Below, one piece after another: positions 15,910-23,121 of a stretch of 30,283 bases of DNA (position 1 is the stretch's first letter; every line of letters begins with the position of its first letter). The notes under the pieces were generated by a model that did not search any database, was not told the DNA's origin, and saw only the letters and a list, made by a program, of their open reading frames with translations. The DNA comes from SIG714 sp045629725 (GTDB lineage Bacteria > Bacillota > Clostridia > Oscillospirales > CAG-272). The DNA lies in contig JAZQRT010000051.1 in assembly GCA_045629725.1 (NCBI GenBank), forward strand, positions 1 to 30,283, in the 5' to 3' direction. The translations under genes were made by a program, and so were the position numbers.

Positions 15910-15943
15910 AACGTGCTCAATGTACAAATACAGAGAGCACGTT
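15910..15943. terminator. Bidirectional terminator
   Basis: AACGTGCTC (15910-15918) pairs with GAGCACGTT (15935-15943), followed by TTTATTATT on the plus strand and by GTTTTGTTTTGAAAA on the minus strand. It separates the convergent TtcA-like and MutS-like genes. Confidence 0.88.
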
Positions 15944-15950
15944 TTTATTA

Positions 15951-17564
15951 TTAAGATTGCATATAGTTTTTTCTTTTTTGATTCTCACTCATCAAATTAT
16001 TAAATGAAAGACCGTAACGCTCTGCAATATCCTTTGCATAGCTTTTTCCGTCGGGAAGTGCACGGTTGATCTTGTAGGTTCTTTTGCCGTTACGGACTCC
16101 CGCAACGAGTGTATCAATTTTTGAATTGCAGGTATCAAGACGGTTGAGTTCATTTGCTTTCATGGCAAGCTCATGTATGTGTGTTGCAAATATTCCACGG
16201 CATCCGAATGCTGAAAGAGCAGCGAGAATTTCTCCGCCAATTACAGCAGCTTCCATGGAATCTGTAGATGAAAGCGTTTCGTCCATAAGTATAAGGCTGT
16301 ATTCACTCATTGTTGAAAACATTTCCTTAAGTCGTGCACATTCCTCTCCAAGTCTGCCTTTACCGACAGTTGAATCGGAATAATTTGCAAAATGGGTATA
16401 AATACATTCAACCGGACTTAACTCGGCATATCTTGCGGCAACGGGAAGACCAAGCTGAAACATAAGCTGTGCAATTCCCACAGCACAAAGAATGACCGAT
16501 TTACCGCCCCTGTTAGGTCCTGTGAGTATATAAAGCATTCCGTCCTTGTCAAAGGTGAAGTCGTTTTCTATGATCTGTTCATCGGGATTATTTGATCTTA
16601 ATTTTTCTGCAAGTGCCGCATTATAAAGACCTTTCGCCAAAAAGCGTTTTTCTTCCTTCGGAAAAGCCTTCGGAGTACAAAGGGGCAGATTTAATTTATT
16701 CAGCTTTTGTATTATTTCCGCTCCTGCAGAAAGATATAGAAATTCGGGGTAGAGATTCAGCCATGGAGTTGTATTCATGGCGAAATATTTTTTCAGCATT
16801 GTTTGCCAGCCTCTGAGCCCCGATGAAACGATTTTTCTCAGAGCATCGTTCACGGAAATATTAAGCGCCTGTGCTTCTCTTGTGCTGAATGATTTGGCTG
16901 TTACGTAAAGCGGTGCGAGCGTTGACATTTCGCTTGATTTTTCCATTCTCATAAATCTGCTTATAAGGTCACCTGAATGGAAGTATTCTTCGTTAACGGA
17001 AATAATGCCCGATTCATAGGGAGTGAGGTTAGCGTCTAAGTTTATTCCCACAGTAAGACTTTTAATTCCGCTGATTTTATGAGAGAGAACGGACACTCCT
17101 TTTTTCAGTGCTTGATAATCGTCGCTTGTTGCTTCAAGCGTAACTCGGTCATAGAGCTTTAAAAAAGCTTCGGAGGTAAACTCACCTTTTGTTTTGGTAA
17201 GCTTATCATAAAGAAGGTCAATAAAATCAAGGTATAATTCAACCTCCTTGATTGAATAAAGCATGGTTTCGTTTGTTGGTTGACCTTCCTTTATGCGTCG
17301 AAGCGAATCAATGGCAGACAATTTTTCAACACATTCTTCGCACAAGTGTGAAAGCGCGGGACATTTCATAATATCTGCAAATGCTTCCTCGCGGGAACGA
17401 ATAGTTTCAATATCATCGGTTATATAATTTACCCAATCTGTCTTTTTTGCATACAAAAGCCATGCGGCATCCAATTGACTGACGGTTTTATTTATGTTTC
17501 CAAAAGTCAAAAGGTCTTTTGCTTCTTTATTTTTGTAGATCAAAGAAAAGAATGAATGTTCCAT
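15951..17564 (-). CDS. MutS-related ATPase lacking the mismatch-recognition domain
   Basis: The 537-residue product has the MutS core and ATPase domains but no N-terminal FYE mismatch domain. Helical lever-like sequence fills residues 1-330; then come Walker A TGPNRGGKS (348-356), the GRLGEECARL segment (403-412), Walker B LILMDETLSSTDS (424-436) and ATHIHEL (460-466). The C terminus does not show the Smr nuclease domain or KOW/clamp extensions of MutS2, so it is neither MutS1 nor MutS2. Similar short MutS-like proteins occur in Firmicutes with unknown role. AAAGGAAATATC precedes the ATG. It is last in the minus-strand block and its first 25 bases overlap the end of the preceding small membrane-protein gene. 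Confidence 0.85.
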   Translation of the reverse strand: MEHSFFSLIYKNKEAKDLLTFGNINKTVSQLDAAWLLYAKKTDWVNYITDDIETIRSREEAFADIMKCPALSHLCEECVEKLSAIDSLRRIKEGQPTNETMLYSIKEVELYLDFIDLLYDKLTKTKGEFTSEAFLKLYDRVTLEATSDDYQALKKGVSVLSHKISGIKSLTVGINLDANLTPYESGIISVNEEYFHSGDLISRFMRMEKSSEMSTLAPLYVTAKSFSTREAQALNISVNDALRKIVSSGLRGWQTMLKKYFAMNTTPWLNLYPEFLYLSAGAEIIQKLNKLNLPLCTPKAFPKEEKRFLAKGLYNAALAEKLRSNNPDEQIIENDFTFDKDGMLYILTGPNRGGKSVILCAVGIAQLMFQLGLPVAARYAELSPVECIYTHFANYSDSTVGKGRLGEECARLKEMFSTMSEYSLILMDETLSSTDSMEAAVIGGEILAALSAFGCRGIFATHIHELAMKANELNRLDTCNSKIDTLVAGVRNGKRTYKINRALPDGKSYAKDIAERYGLSFNNLMSENQKRKNYMQS

Positions 17565-17908
17565 GATATTTCCTTTAAAAATGAAAACAGATTTAAAAAA
17601 AGTGCCCTTATATAAAATGATAATACAATAAACGGTATATTAAAGAAAACCATAAACGTTATAAAGGGAAGAGGTTTAAAGGCATGTTTTTTGCACATAA
17701 GCCAAAGTTTACAGTATAAATAAAAGCATAATATGTAAACCGGCATCATAATGCAAAACAGAACCTCATTTGCCGAAAATATATAGGCGGCAAATGCAAA
17801 ATATGTAATTTTCAAAGTACGGGAGATCAATGCTTTATAAGGCGTAAGAATATAGTAGACCGTGTTATCACTGTTAAGACGGTCAGAAGAATTTTCTATC
17901 TTACTCAA
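17540..17908 (-). CDS. Small hydrophobic membrane protein with TTG start
   Basis: The 122-residue product has a polar N terminus (SKIENSSDRLNSDN) and about three to four hydrophobic helices (LKITYFAFAAYIF; LFCIMMPVYILCFYLYCKLW; ITFMVFFNIPFIVLSFYI). I recognise no family. The start is TTG at 17908, chosen because AAGGAGAGAT lies about eight bases upstream and no ATG is available near it. It begins 21 bases after the rpe stop and overlaps the MutS-like gene by 25 bases, so it is probably co-translated within the rpe to MutS-like block. The overlap makes loss of either gene difficult and suggests a stable pairing, though a functional link to the ATPase is unproven. Confidence 0.65.
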   Translation of the reverse strand: MSKIENSSDRLNSDNTVYYILTPYKALISRTLKITYFAFAAYIFSANEVLFCIMMPVYILCFYLYCKLWLMCKKHAFKPLPFITFMVFFNIPFIVLSFYIRALFLNLFSFLKEISWNIHSFL

Positions 17909-17929
17909 ATTGATCTCTCCTTTATTATC

Positions 17930-18598
17930 TTATTTTGAAAGTCCTTTTTCAGCGCATGCTCTGATGTCGGCAATAGCCTTTTCGATATCCGGATTTTTGT
18001 AGACAGCAGAACCAGCAACAAGTATCGTTGCGCCGGTTTCGGTAACGATGTCCGCATTCTTTTCGCTGACACCGCCGTCAACCTCGATCGGAATATCATA
18101 TCCTTCTTCCTTGATCATCTTTGCAACATATCTCATGTTATCAAGAGTTTCGGGAATAAAGCCCTGACCTCCAAATCCCGGTTCAACGGACATAACAAGA
18201 ATCATATCCGTGTAGGGAAGAAACTCACGGAGTGTTTCGGGATCGGTTTTCGGTTTAATAGAAAGACCTGTTTTGATACCCTTTGATCTTATGTATTCAA
18301 GCGTTTCTCTAACGTTGTCACAGCTTTCAATATGGATAGTGATTATATCAGCACCGGCGTTTGCAAAATCATCAATAAATCTTAATGGATTCATGATCAT
18401 AAGATGCACGTCAAAGATGATATCCGTATATTTTCTGAAGGACTTAACAACAGGCGCTCCGAAGGTTATGTTGGGAACAAACGCTCCGTCCATAACGTCA
18501 ATATGTATCATATCAGCCCCTGCGTCTGCTGTTCTTTTAATTTCGTCAGCAAGATGTGAGAAGTCACATGAGAGAATTGAAGGTGAAATTTTAATCAT
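17930..18598 (-). CDS. rpe: Ribulose-phosphate 3-epimerase
   Basis: Rpe interconverts ribulose 5-phosphate and xylulose 5-phosphate in the pentose phosphate pathway. The 222-residue product is a full-length TIM barrel: PSILSCDF at the first strand, metal-binding HIDVMDGAFVPN and DVHLM, then the phosphate-binding loops VEPGFGGQ and VDGGV. ACGGAGAT precedes the ATG at 18598. It lies 180 bases downstream of ispF on the same strand, with a structured spacer between, and starts a tight run of three genes (rpe, small membrane protein, MutS-like ATPase). In many Firmicutes rpe sits in the rsgA-rpe-thiamine pyrophosphokinase cluster; here it does not. Confidence 0.96.
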   Translation of the reverse strand: MIKISPSILSCDFSHLADEIKRTADAGADMIHIDVMDGAFVPNITFGAPVVKSFRKYTDIIFDVHLMIMNPLRFIDDFANAGADIITIHIESCDNVRETLEYIRSKGIKTGLSIKPKTDPETLREFLPYTDMILVMSVEPGFGGQGFIPETLDNMRYVAKMIKEEGYDIPIEVDGGVSEKNADIVTETGATILVAGSAVYKNPDIEKAIADIRACAEKGLSK

Positions 18599-18683
18599 TT
18601 TAATCTCCGTTATTTTATAAATTGAGTTTTATGTGTTGGTGTCAGTTTTAGTTATTTGTCATATTCTAAAATAGAAGGAAAGC

Positions 18684-18750
18684 GAGAAGGGCAGTGAGCG
18701 CCGATATAAAAAATAAAGGATGTTTGAGTGGATGATCTCACTGTCCTCTC
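18684..18750. other. Long intergenic stem-loop between ispF and rpe
   Basis: GAGAAGGGCAGTGAG (18684-18698) pairs with CTCACTGTCCTCTC (18737-18750): about 14 bp including one G-U pair and one bulged A, around a 38-base loop that holds the repeated word GGATG. Neither strand has a T tract directly after it, so it is not a standard terminator. In the minus orientation it would be in the leader of rpe. No T-box or known riboswitch core is visible. It may be a leader element, an RNase processing site or a small RNA. Confidence 0.5.
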
Positions 18751-18778
18751 AATTAATATATATCCCGTTGGGTGTTTT

Positions 18779-19285
18779 TTAAACGAAAATAGCACCCGAC
18801 GGCTTTTTTACGATAAGTGCAACTGAGTGAGCGGAAATCCCTGCTTCTTCGCCTGTAAATCCGAGTTTTTCTTCCGTAGTAGCTTTAATATTTACACAGT
18901 CCTCGGAAACCATAAGAATATCTGCGATCTTTTTTTTCATTATCGGGATAAAGGGTGCAAGCTTCGGCTTTTGAGCGATAACAGTTGCATCGACGTTTCC
19001 AACAAGATAGCCTTTTTCATTTATGAGTCTTACGCATTCCGCAAGAAGCTTGGCAGAATCAGCTCCCTTGTATTTTTCGTCGGTGTCGGGGAAGTGTCGT
19101 CCGATGTCTCCAAGCGCTGCAGCACCAAGTAATGAATCGGATATCGCGTGGAGAAGAACGTCTGCATCAGAATGACCGAGAAGTCCTAATGTGTGAGGTA
19201 TTTCCACACCTCCGATTATGAGCTTTCGTCCCTCTACAAGTCGGTGAACATCATATCCATGACCGATCCTGAAATTACAATTCAT
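18779..19285 (-). CDS. ispF: 2-C-methyl-D-erythritol 2,4-cyclodiphosphate synthase
   Basis: IspF cyclises CDP-methylerythritol 2-phosphate, releasing CMP, in the MEP pathway to isoprenoids. The 168-residue product has the full family pattern: metal ligands Asp12 and His14 in GHGYDVHRL and His46 in SDADVLLHAI, then GDIGRHFPD, the substrate loop NVDATVIAQKPKLAP, and the C-terminal VNIKATTEEKLGFTG. The ATG at 19285 follows the ispD stop by one base, so the two successive-pathway genes are coupled. The ribosome site would lie in the Lys/Gly-coding end of ispD. The last codons form the base-paired start of a CACCC/GGGTG hairpin with downstream sequence (18763-18800), a possible weak terminator. 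Confidence 0.97.
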   Translation of the reverse strand: MNCNFRIGHGYDVHRLVEGRKLIIGGVEIPHTLGLLGHSDADVLLHAISDSLLGAAALGDIGRHFPDTDEKYKGADSAKLLAECVRLINEKGYLVGNVDATVIAQKPKLAPFIPIMKKKIADILMVSEDCVNIKATTEEKLGFTGEEAGISAHSVALIVKKPSGAIFV

Positions 19286-19286
19286 A

Positions 19287-20078
19287 TCATTTACCGCCCT
19301 TTTTTTTCTTTGCGGCTTTCTTGGCTGCTTCTTCCGCTTCTTTTTCAGCGCGCATTTTAAGTATAAATTCTGCTGCTGCTATATCCTGCGGAAGTGTTAT
19401 TTTTATGTTTTCATATCCAACGTCAACAGGGTGGCAGGCAAAACCAACGTATTCAACAACGGAGCAGTCATCGGTAGGCTGATATTTTTCGCGCCTTGCA
19501 GTATAAGCACCGGCTCTGTACATATTCACGTTGAATATCTGCGGAGTTGATGCAGCTACAAGCTTATTCCTTTGAAGCTGCTTGTCCTTAGTTTCGGTTA
19601 TGCCGTCCTTGGTCATAAGCTTAATTGTATCCGTTGGCTTTGATGCGGCAAAGGCTGCACCGGTTTTAAAGGCGCATGCAGCAACGTCATTTATCATTTC
19701 TGTGGTGATAAGACATCTTGCAGCGTCATGTATGGCGATATGGGTAGTTTTTTCGGAAACTATCTCGAGTGCGTTAAATGCGGATTCAAATCTTGTTGCA
19801 CCGCCTCCTACAACCGATACCACCTTCAGAAGCTTATGAGTATCCACAAGCTCCTTTACTGTTTCAATATAATCGTCTGGAGTGACGATGATTATATCCT
19901 CAACGTATCCCGATGCCTCAAATGCTTCCACGGAACGTAAAAGCATTGTTTTTCCATCAACTAACAAAAATTGCTTTGGTTTATCAGCGCCCATTCTTTC
20001 ACCGCTTCCACCCGCAAGAATAACCGCAGTCAGATGGTGTCCCAGAGCCTTTGATAAAATTGATCTTATCTTTGCCAT
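19287..20078 (-). CDS. ispD: 2-C-methyl-D-erythritol 4-phosphate cytidylyltransferase
   Basis: IspD joins CTP to methylerythritol 4-phosphate in the MEP pathway. The 263-residue product has the nucleotide-binding loop AVILAGGSGERMGADKPKQF near residues 18-37, then VVGGGATRFESAFNAL, HDAARCLIT, and the substrate region TPQIFN and PTDDCSVVE. It is longer than typical IspD (about 230): a 15-residue N-terminal extension (MAKIRSILSKALGHH) and a basic, low-complexity C-terminal tail (EEAAKKAAKKKKGGK). GGGAGATC precedes the ATG at 20078 and a promoter (TTGAAA, 17 bp, TATAAT) lies just upstream. It leads the ispD-ispF operon, which may read on to rpe. Catalytic residues appear intact. Confidence 0.96.
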   Translation of the reverse strand: MAKIRSILSKALGHHLTAVILAGGSGERMGADKPKQFLLVDGKTMLLRSVEAFEASGYVEDIIIVTPDDYIETVKELVDTHKLLKVVSVVGGGATRFESAFNALEIVSEKTTHIAIHDAARCLITTEMINDVAACAFKTGAAFAASKPTDTIKLMTKDGITETKDKQLQRNKLVAASTPQIFNVNMYRAGAYTARREKYQPTDDCSVVEYVGFACHPVDVGYENIKITLPQDIAAAEFILKMRAEKEAEEAAKKAAKKKKGGK

Positions 20079-20108
20079 AATGATCTCCCGTAAAATATTT
20101 ATACTTTG

Positions 20109-20137
20109 ATTATAATATATTTTGATGAATATTTCAA
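20109..20137 (-). promoter_or_regulatory. ispDF promoter
   Basis: On the minus strand TTGAAA (20137-20132) and TATAAT (20114-20109) are separated by 17 bp. Transcription would start near 20102, about 24 bases before the ispD start codon. Confidence 0.75.
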
Positions 20138-20150
20138 TACGATTTTAAAA

Positions 20151-20193
20151 AAATACCGAGACTTTGAAGGAAAATTACAAAGTCTCGGTATTT
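20151..20193 (-). terminator. Terminator of the ligase-ACP-NERD operon
   Basis: A perfect 16-bp stem (AAATACCGAGACTTTG, 20151-20166, with 20178-20193) around 11 bases. On the minus strand it runs into a TTTTTTT-type tract, ending the operon 20 bases after the NERD-like gene. It lies just upstream of the ispD promoter and insulates it. Confidence 0.93.
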
Positions 20194-20213
20194 TAAATTG
20201 AATTTTATGAGTC

Positions 20214-20924
20214 TTATTGTGCAGGAACTTCTTCGGAGAGCTTCTTTGCCGAAGAAGAAGCGTCTTCCTTATTTTCAAGATAATTCACATAATCGCGGAT
20301 TGCAGAAAATGCAACTCTTGCCTCGGGGGGTGTAAGCTCTTGCTGTGAATTCAATTTGTGCACGGTGTCAATAAGATTATCAATGCTAATGATTTCTGCA
20401 TAATTGTATGTGAAACGAATTTTGGTTTGCGTGTAAACAACAAATCGTTTAACACATTTGCTGTAAATACCTTCTGATTTTAAAAGTTCGGAGATGATTC
20501 TGATCTGAGGAATAGTTGCATCAAAAGGATTGATCTTTTTATGAATTTTAACGTTTCCTTCAGCATCCTGAAATCTATATCTCCATTCGCCTGTTTTGGG
20601 GTTATCAAATTCTCCTTTTTCCGTAATTACCGTCAAAAGAAGGACACCGCATTTGTCGACGAAAACGATATCGGCAGAGGGCTTTATAGCAGGATTTTTT
20701 ATAGAAGTTGCGGAGGGAATAAACAGAGCATCCTTAAGAACCTTGGATGAAGAAAATTCTGTTGAAAGAATATCATAAATGTGACCGACACCTTTACTTT
20801 GGCGTTGGCTGAGGCGTTCGCGAATAAGAATTTTCGTAGCCTTACGAATGATAAATATTCCGAGTATTATAGCTGATATACAAAAGGGTGCTATAAAGTA
20901 AAACGAGGTGAAAAATTCCTTCAT
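20214..20924 (-). CDS. Membrane-anchored NERD-like domain protein
   Basis: The 236-residue product has one N-terminal transmembrane helix (about residues 8-27), a basic segment (KATKILIRERLSQRQSKG) and a domain with the layout of NERD (nuclease-related): PSADIVFVDKCGVLLLTVIT at about 82-101, then GEW, then NPFDATIPQIR near 130, resembling the family NP..Q helix. The Asp of the DHI strand is kept, but where active NERD proteins have an ExK triad element after GIFVI, this sequence reads TVI, so catalysis is doubtful. The C terminus is low-complexity (EDASSSAKKLSEEVPAQ). The ATG overlaps the ACP stop in an ATGA junction, so it is coupled to the acyl ligase-ACP operon. The role is unknown; a membrane scaffold for ACP chemistry is only a guess. 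Confidence 0.65.
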   Translation of the reverse strand: MKEFFTSFYFIAPFCISAIILGIFIIRKATKILIRERLSQRQSKGVGHIYDILSTEFSSSKVLKDALFIPSATSIKNPAIKPSADIVFVDKCGVLLLTVITEKGEFDNPKTGEWRYRFQDAEGNVKIHKKINPFDATIPQIRIISELLKSEGIYSKCVKRFVVYTQTKIRFTYNYAEIISIDNLIDTVHKLNSQQELTPPEARVAFSAIRDYVNYLENKEDASSSAKKLSEEVPAQ

Positions 20925-21160
20925 TTTGTTATGCCGTCAAGATATTCAACAACGTCAGCAATTGTTGTGAATGTGCTGATTGATTTGTCATCGATTTCGA
21001 TGTCAAATGCATCTTCGCAATCAAGAACAAGATCTGCAAGTTCAAGTGAGTTGATTCCAAGATCATTTACGAGCTCGGACTCGGGTTTGATTTCGTCGGG
21101 AGACACGCTGAGCTTTTCAACGAGAATTCCTTTGATCTTTTCATAAATTTCGATATTCAT
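20921..21160 (-). CDS. Acyl carrier protein (NSL variant)
   Basis: The 79-residue product is a full-length acyl carrier protein: acidic, four-helix, with GINSLELADL around the phosphopantetheine-attachment Ser38 and helix II LELADLVLDCEDAFDIEI. The almost universal DSL motif is NSL here (Asn37), which may alter recognition by the holo-ACP synthase or partners. AGGAGGAATTAACAATG gives an ideal start. It lies 19 bases after the acyl ligase and overlaps the NERD-like gene by four bases. Because it is separated from fab genes and adjacent to a ligase, it is probably a dedicated carrier loaded by that enzyme rather than the housekeeping AcpP. Possible roles include lipid modification or recycling of exogenous fatty acid. 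Confidence 0.9.
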   Translation of the reverse strand: MNIEIYEKIKGILVEKLSVSPDEIKPESELVNDLGINSLELADLVLDCEDAFDIEIDDKSISTFTTIADVVEYLDGITK

Positions 21161-21179
21161 TGTTAATTCCTCCTAAAAT

Positions 21180-22898
21180 TTATTGAGCTTTATATCTTTT
21201 GATTTTTCTGGACGTTGTTTTTTCGAATTCAGTTTTTCTGATTTCGACACTGTGAACCTGCTTATATGTGGGCAGCTTCTTATTTATTGCATCAACGGAT
21301 GACTTAATCGTTTCAAGAACTTCATCGTCGTTTTTACCTGCAAGAAGATCATAATTGGGGAATACAAGTGCGGTTATAACTGTTTCTCCAAGCTTGTTAT
21401 CCTTTCCGACAACGACACATTCCGCAATCTCTTCGCACTTTCCGAGATATTCTTCGATTTCTTCAGGGAAAATATTCTTTCCGTTGCTGAGAATAATAAC
21501 GTTTTTCTTTCTTCCGGTGATGTAAACTCTTCCTTTTTTGTCAGTATAACCGATATCTCCCGTTCTGAACCATCCGTCCTCGGTAAATACGTCTGCGGTT
21601 GCTTCGGGATTTTTATAATATCCGAGCATCACGTTGTCGCCCTTAGCGAGGATCTCGCCTGTTTCTGCTTCTTCGGAATCCTTGTCGATCTTAACCTCGC
21701 ATCCGTATGCAGGTAAACCAACGGAACCGGGAGTAATATCGTTAAGGCGGTTAACTGCAAGAAGGGGAGAACACTCTGTAATACCGTAACCTTCAAGGAT
21801 CTCAATTCCGATGCTCTTGAAGAAGTTTACAGCATCTTTTCCAAGAGGCGCGCCACCGCAAACGATGTGACTAAGCTTGCCGCCGAGAGCTGCAACGATC
21901 TGACCGAAAAGCTTGGAACGAAGGTCAATTCCTGTGTAAAGAAGTGCGTTACTTACTTTAGCAACTGTGGAAACCTTCTTTTCAAGTCCTTTGGATCTGA
22001 GCTCGTCCTGAATTTTCTTTTGAATTGTCTGAACAAACAGAGGAACAAGAATGAGAAGATCCGGCTGGAACAGCTTGATATTACGCAGAACGTATTTAAG
22101 GCTGTTGTTGAGGAGAGTGTGTGTTCCCAAGAACTGAGCAGCAAAATGCACAGTTGTAACTTCATAAGTATGGTTCATAGGTAAAACAGAAAGTATTTTC
22201 GTTCCCTTTGTTACGAACGTAAATGCTTCCACGCAAGAGCAGGTATTTGAACAGATATTTTTCTGAGAGAGCATAATGCCCTTACTTGTTCCTGTTGTAC
22301 CTGAGCTGAAGATTATAGCAGAGCACTTTTCAGTGTCACATCCGTCCTTATATATGTCAGTAAAGGAAGTGTCGCCGTTTTCCAAACTTTTCTTACCCTC
22401 ACTTACTACTTCGTCAAAATAAAGGCATCTGTCGTCTGTTTTAACCGCAGAAGGATCAACTGAAATAAAATATTTAATTTCGGGGAGCTTTTCCTTAATT
22501 GCCTCAAATCTCTTTACCTGGTCAACCATATAAACTACAGCTGATGTTTCAGAAAGCTTAAGGAAGTTTACAACCTCATCATCTGAAATTTCCTTATCCA
22601 TTGGAACGATAATTCCTCCGCCCCATGTTGCAGCGTGATAAGTTGTCATATATGCCGGGTGTGCCATACCGATAACGGCAATGGTTTTACCGGAGAGATC
22701 GAGATTTGCAAATGATGTACCTAAAGCAAGAATGTTGTTGTAAAAATTCTTATAAGACATTTCTACAATGTTCTTGCCTTCGAAATATGAATATACAGGG
22801 AGATCACCGTAAAGCTCTGCATTAGCTTTTACAAGTGTGGGAAAATCGGCAAAAGATCTTTCCTCAAGAATTTTGCTGAATTTATTGGTTTTACCCAT
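21180..22898 (-). CDS. AMP-forming acyl-CoA/acyl-ACP synthetase
   Basis: The 572-residue product is an adenylate-forming ligase that would activate a fatty acid to acyl-AMP and transfer it to CoA or ACP. It carries the P-loop IIFSSGTTGTSKGIMLS (SSGTTGTSKG, 198-207), the A5 motif GYGITECSP, the hinge-side GWFRTGDIGY and GRKKNVIILSNGKNIFPEE, and the catalytic-type C-terminal Lys in TSRKIKRYK. I place the start at 22898, where GGAGG lies upstream; an in-frame ATG at 22946 lies at the -10 box and cannot be used. The ACP gene 19 bases downstream makes acyl-ACP a likely product. It leads a three-gene operon from a near-consensus promoter containing a palindrome like the DegV operators. Confidence 0.92.
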   Translation of the reverse strand: MGKTNKFSKILEERSFADFPTLVKANAELYGDLPVYSYFEGKNIVEMSYKNFYNNILALGTSFANLDLSGKTIAVIGMAHPAYMTTYHAATWGGGIIVPMDKEISDDEVVNFLKLSETSAVVYMVDQVKRFEAIKEKLPEIKYFISVDPSAVKTDDRCLYFDEVVSEGKKSLENGDTSFTDIYKDGCDTEKCSAIIFSSGTTGTSKGIMLSQKNICSNTCSCVEAFTFVTKGTKILSVLPMNHTYEVTTVHFAAQFLGTHTLLNNSLKYVLRNIKLFQPDLLILVPLFVQTIQKKIQDELRSKGLEKKVSTVAKVSNALLYTGIDLRSKLFGQIVAALGGKLSHIVCGGAPLGKDAVNFFKSIGIEILEGYGITECSPLLAVNRLNDITPGSVGLPAYGCEVKIDKDSEEAETGEILAKGDNVMLGYYKNPEATADVFTEDGWFRTGDIGYTDKKGRVYITGRKKNVIILSNGKNIFPEEIEEYLGKCEEIAECVVVGKDNKLGETVITALVFPNYDLLAGKNDDEVLETIKSSVDAINKKLPTYKQVHSVEIRKTEFEKTTSRKIKRYKAQ

Positions 22899-22930
22899 AG
22901 TAAATTTACCTCCAAATGGTAATGTATCAA

Positions 22931-22963
22931 GTTGATTATACAACATCTTTTACACTTTGTCAA
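22931..22963 (-). promoter_or_regulatory. Promoter of the acyl ligase-ACP-NERD operon with inverted repeat
   Basis: On the minus strand TTGACA (22963-22958), 17 bp, TATAAT (22940-22935). The -10 is embedded in GTTGTATAATCAAC (22944-22931), a GTTG/CAAC inverted repeat that matches the DegV operator GTTGACTAATCAAC at 12 of 14 positions. The promoter is well supported; the operator is inferred. Confidence 0.8.
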
Positions 22964-23035
22964 GGTATTTATAACTTTATTATAATTAAATCCGTTATGT
23001 CCGATTATTTGACAAATAAATTTAGTTTTAACCCC

Positions 23036-23064
23036 TTGATTTTTTGTATGCGCTATTGTATAAT
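23036..23064 (+). promoter_or_regulatory. Promoter of the deacetylase lipoprotein gene
   Basis: TTGATT (23036-23041), 17-bp spacer, TATAAT (23059-23064). It gives a leader of about 50 bases before the ATG at 23122. Confidence 0.75.
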
Positions 23065-23121
23065 TTTTGTATAAGAATCATAGCGCCTTATTTTAAACCG
23101 AGGATTAACTTTTTTATAAAA

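Noticed and set aside
18599..18778. T-box or other known riboswitch in the ispF-rpe spacer
   Set aside because: I see no T-box AGGGUGGNACCGCG-type core and no terminator/antiterminator pair; only the unexplained stem-loop.
22899..22946. Upstream start for the acyl ligase
   Set aside because: The ATG at 22946 lies next to the -10 box, so it would not be on the transcript.
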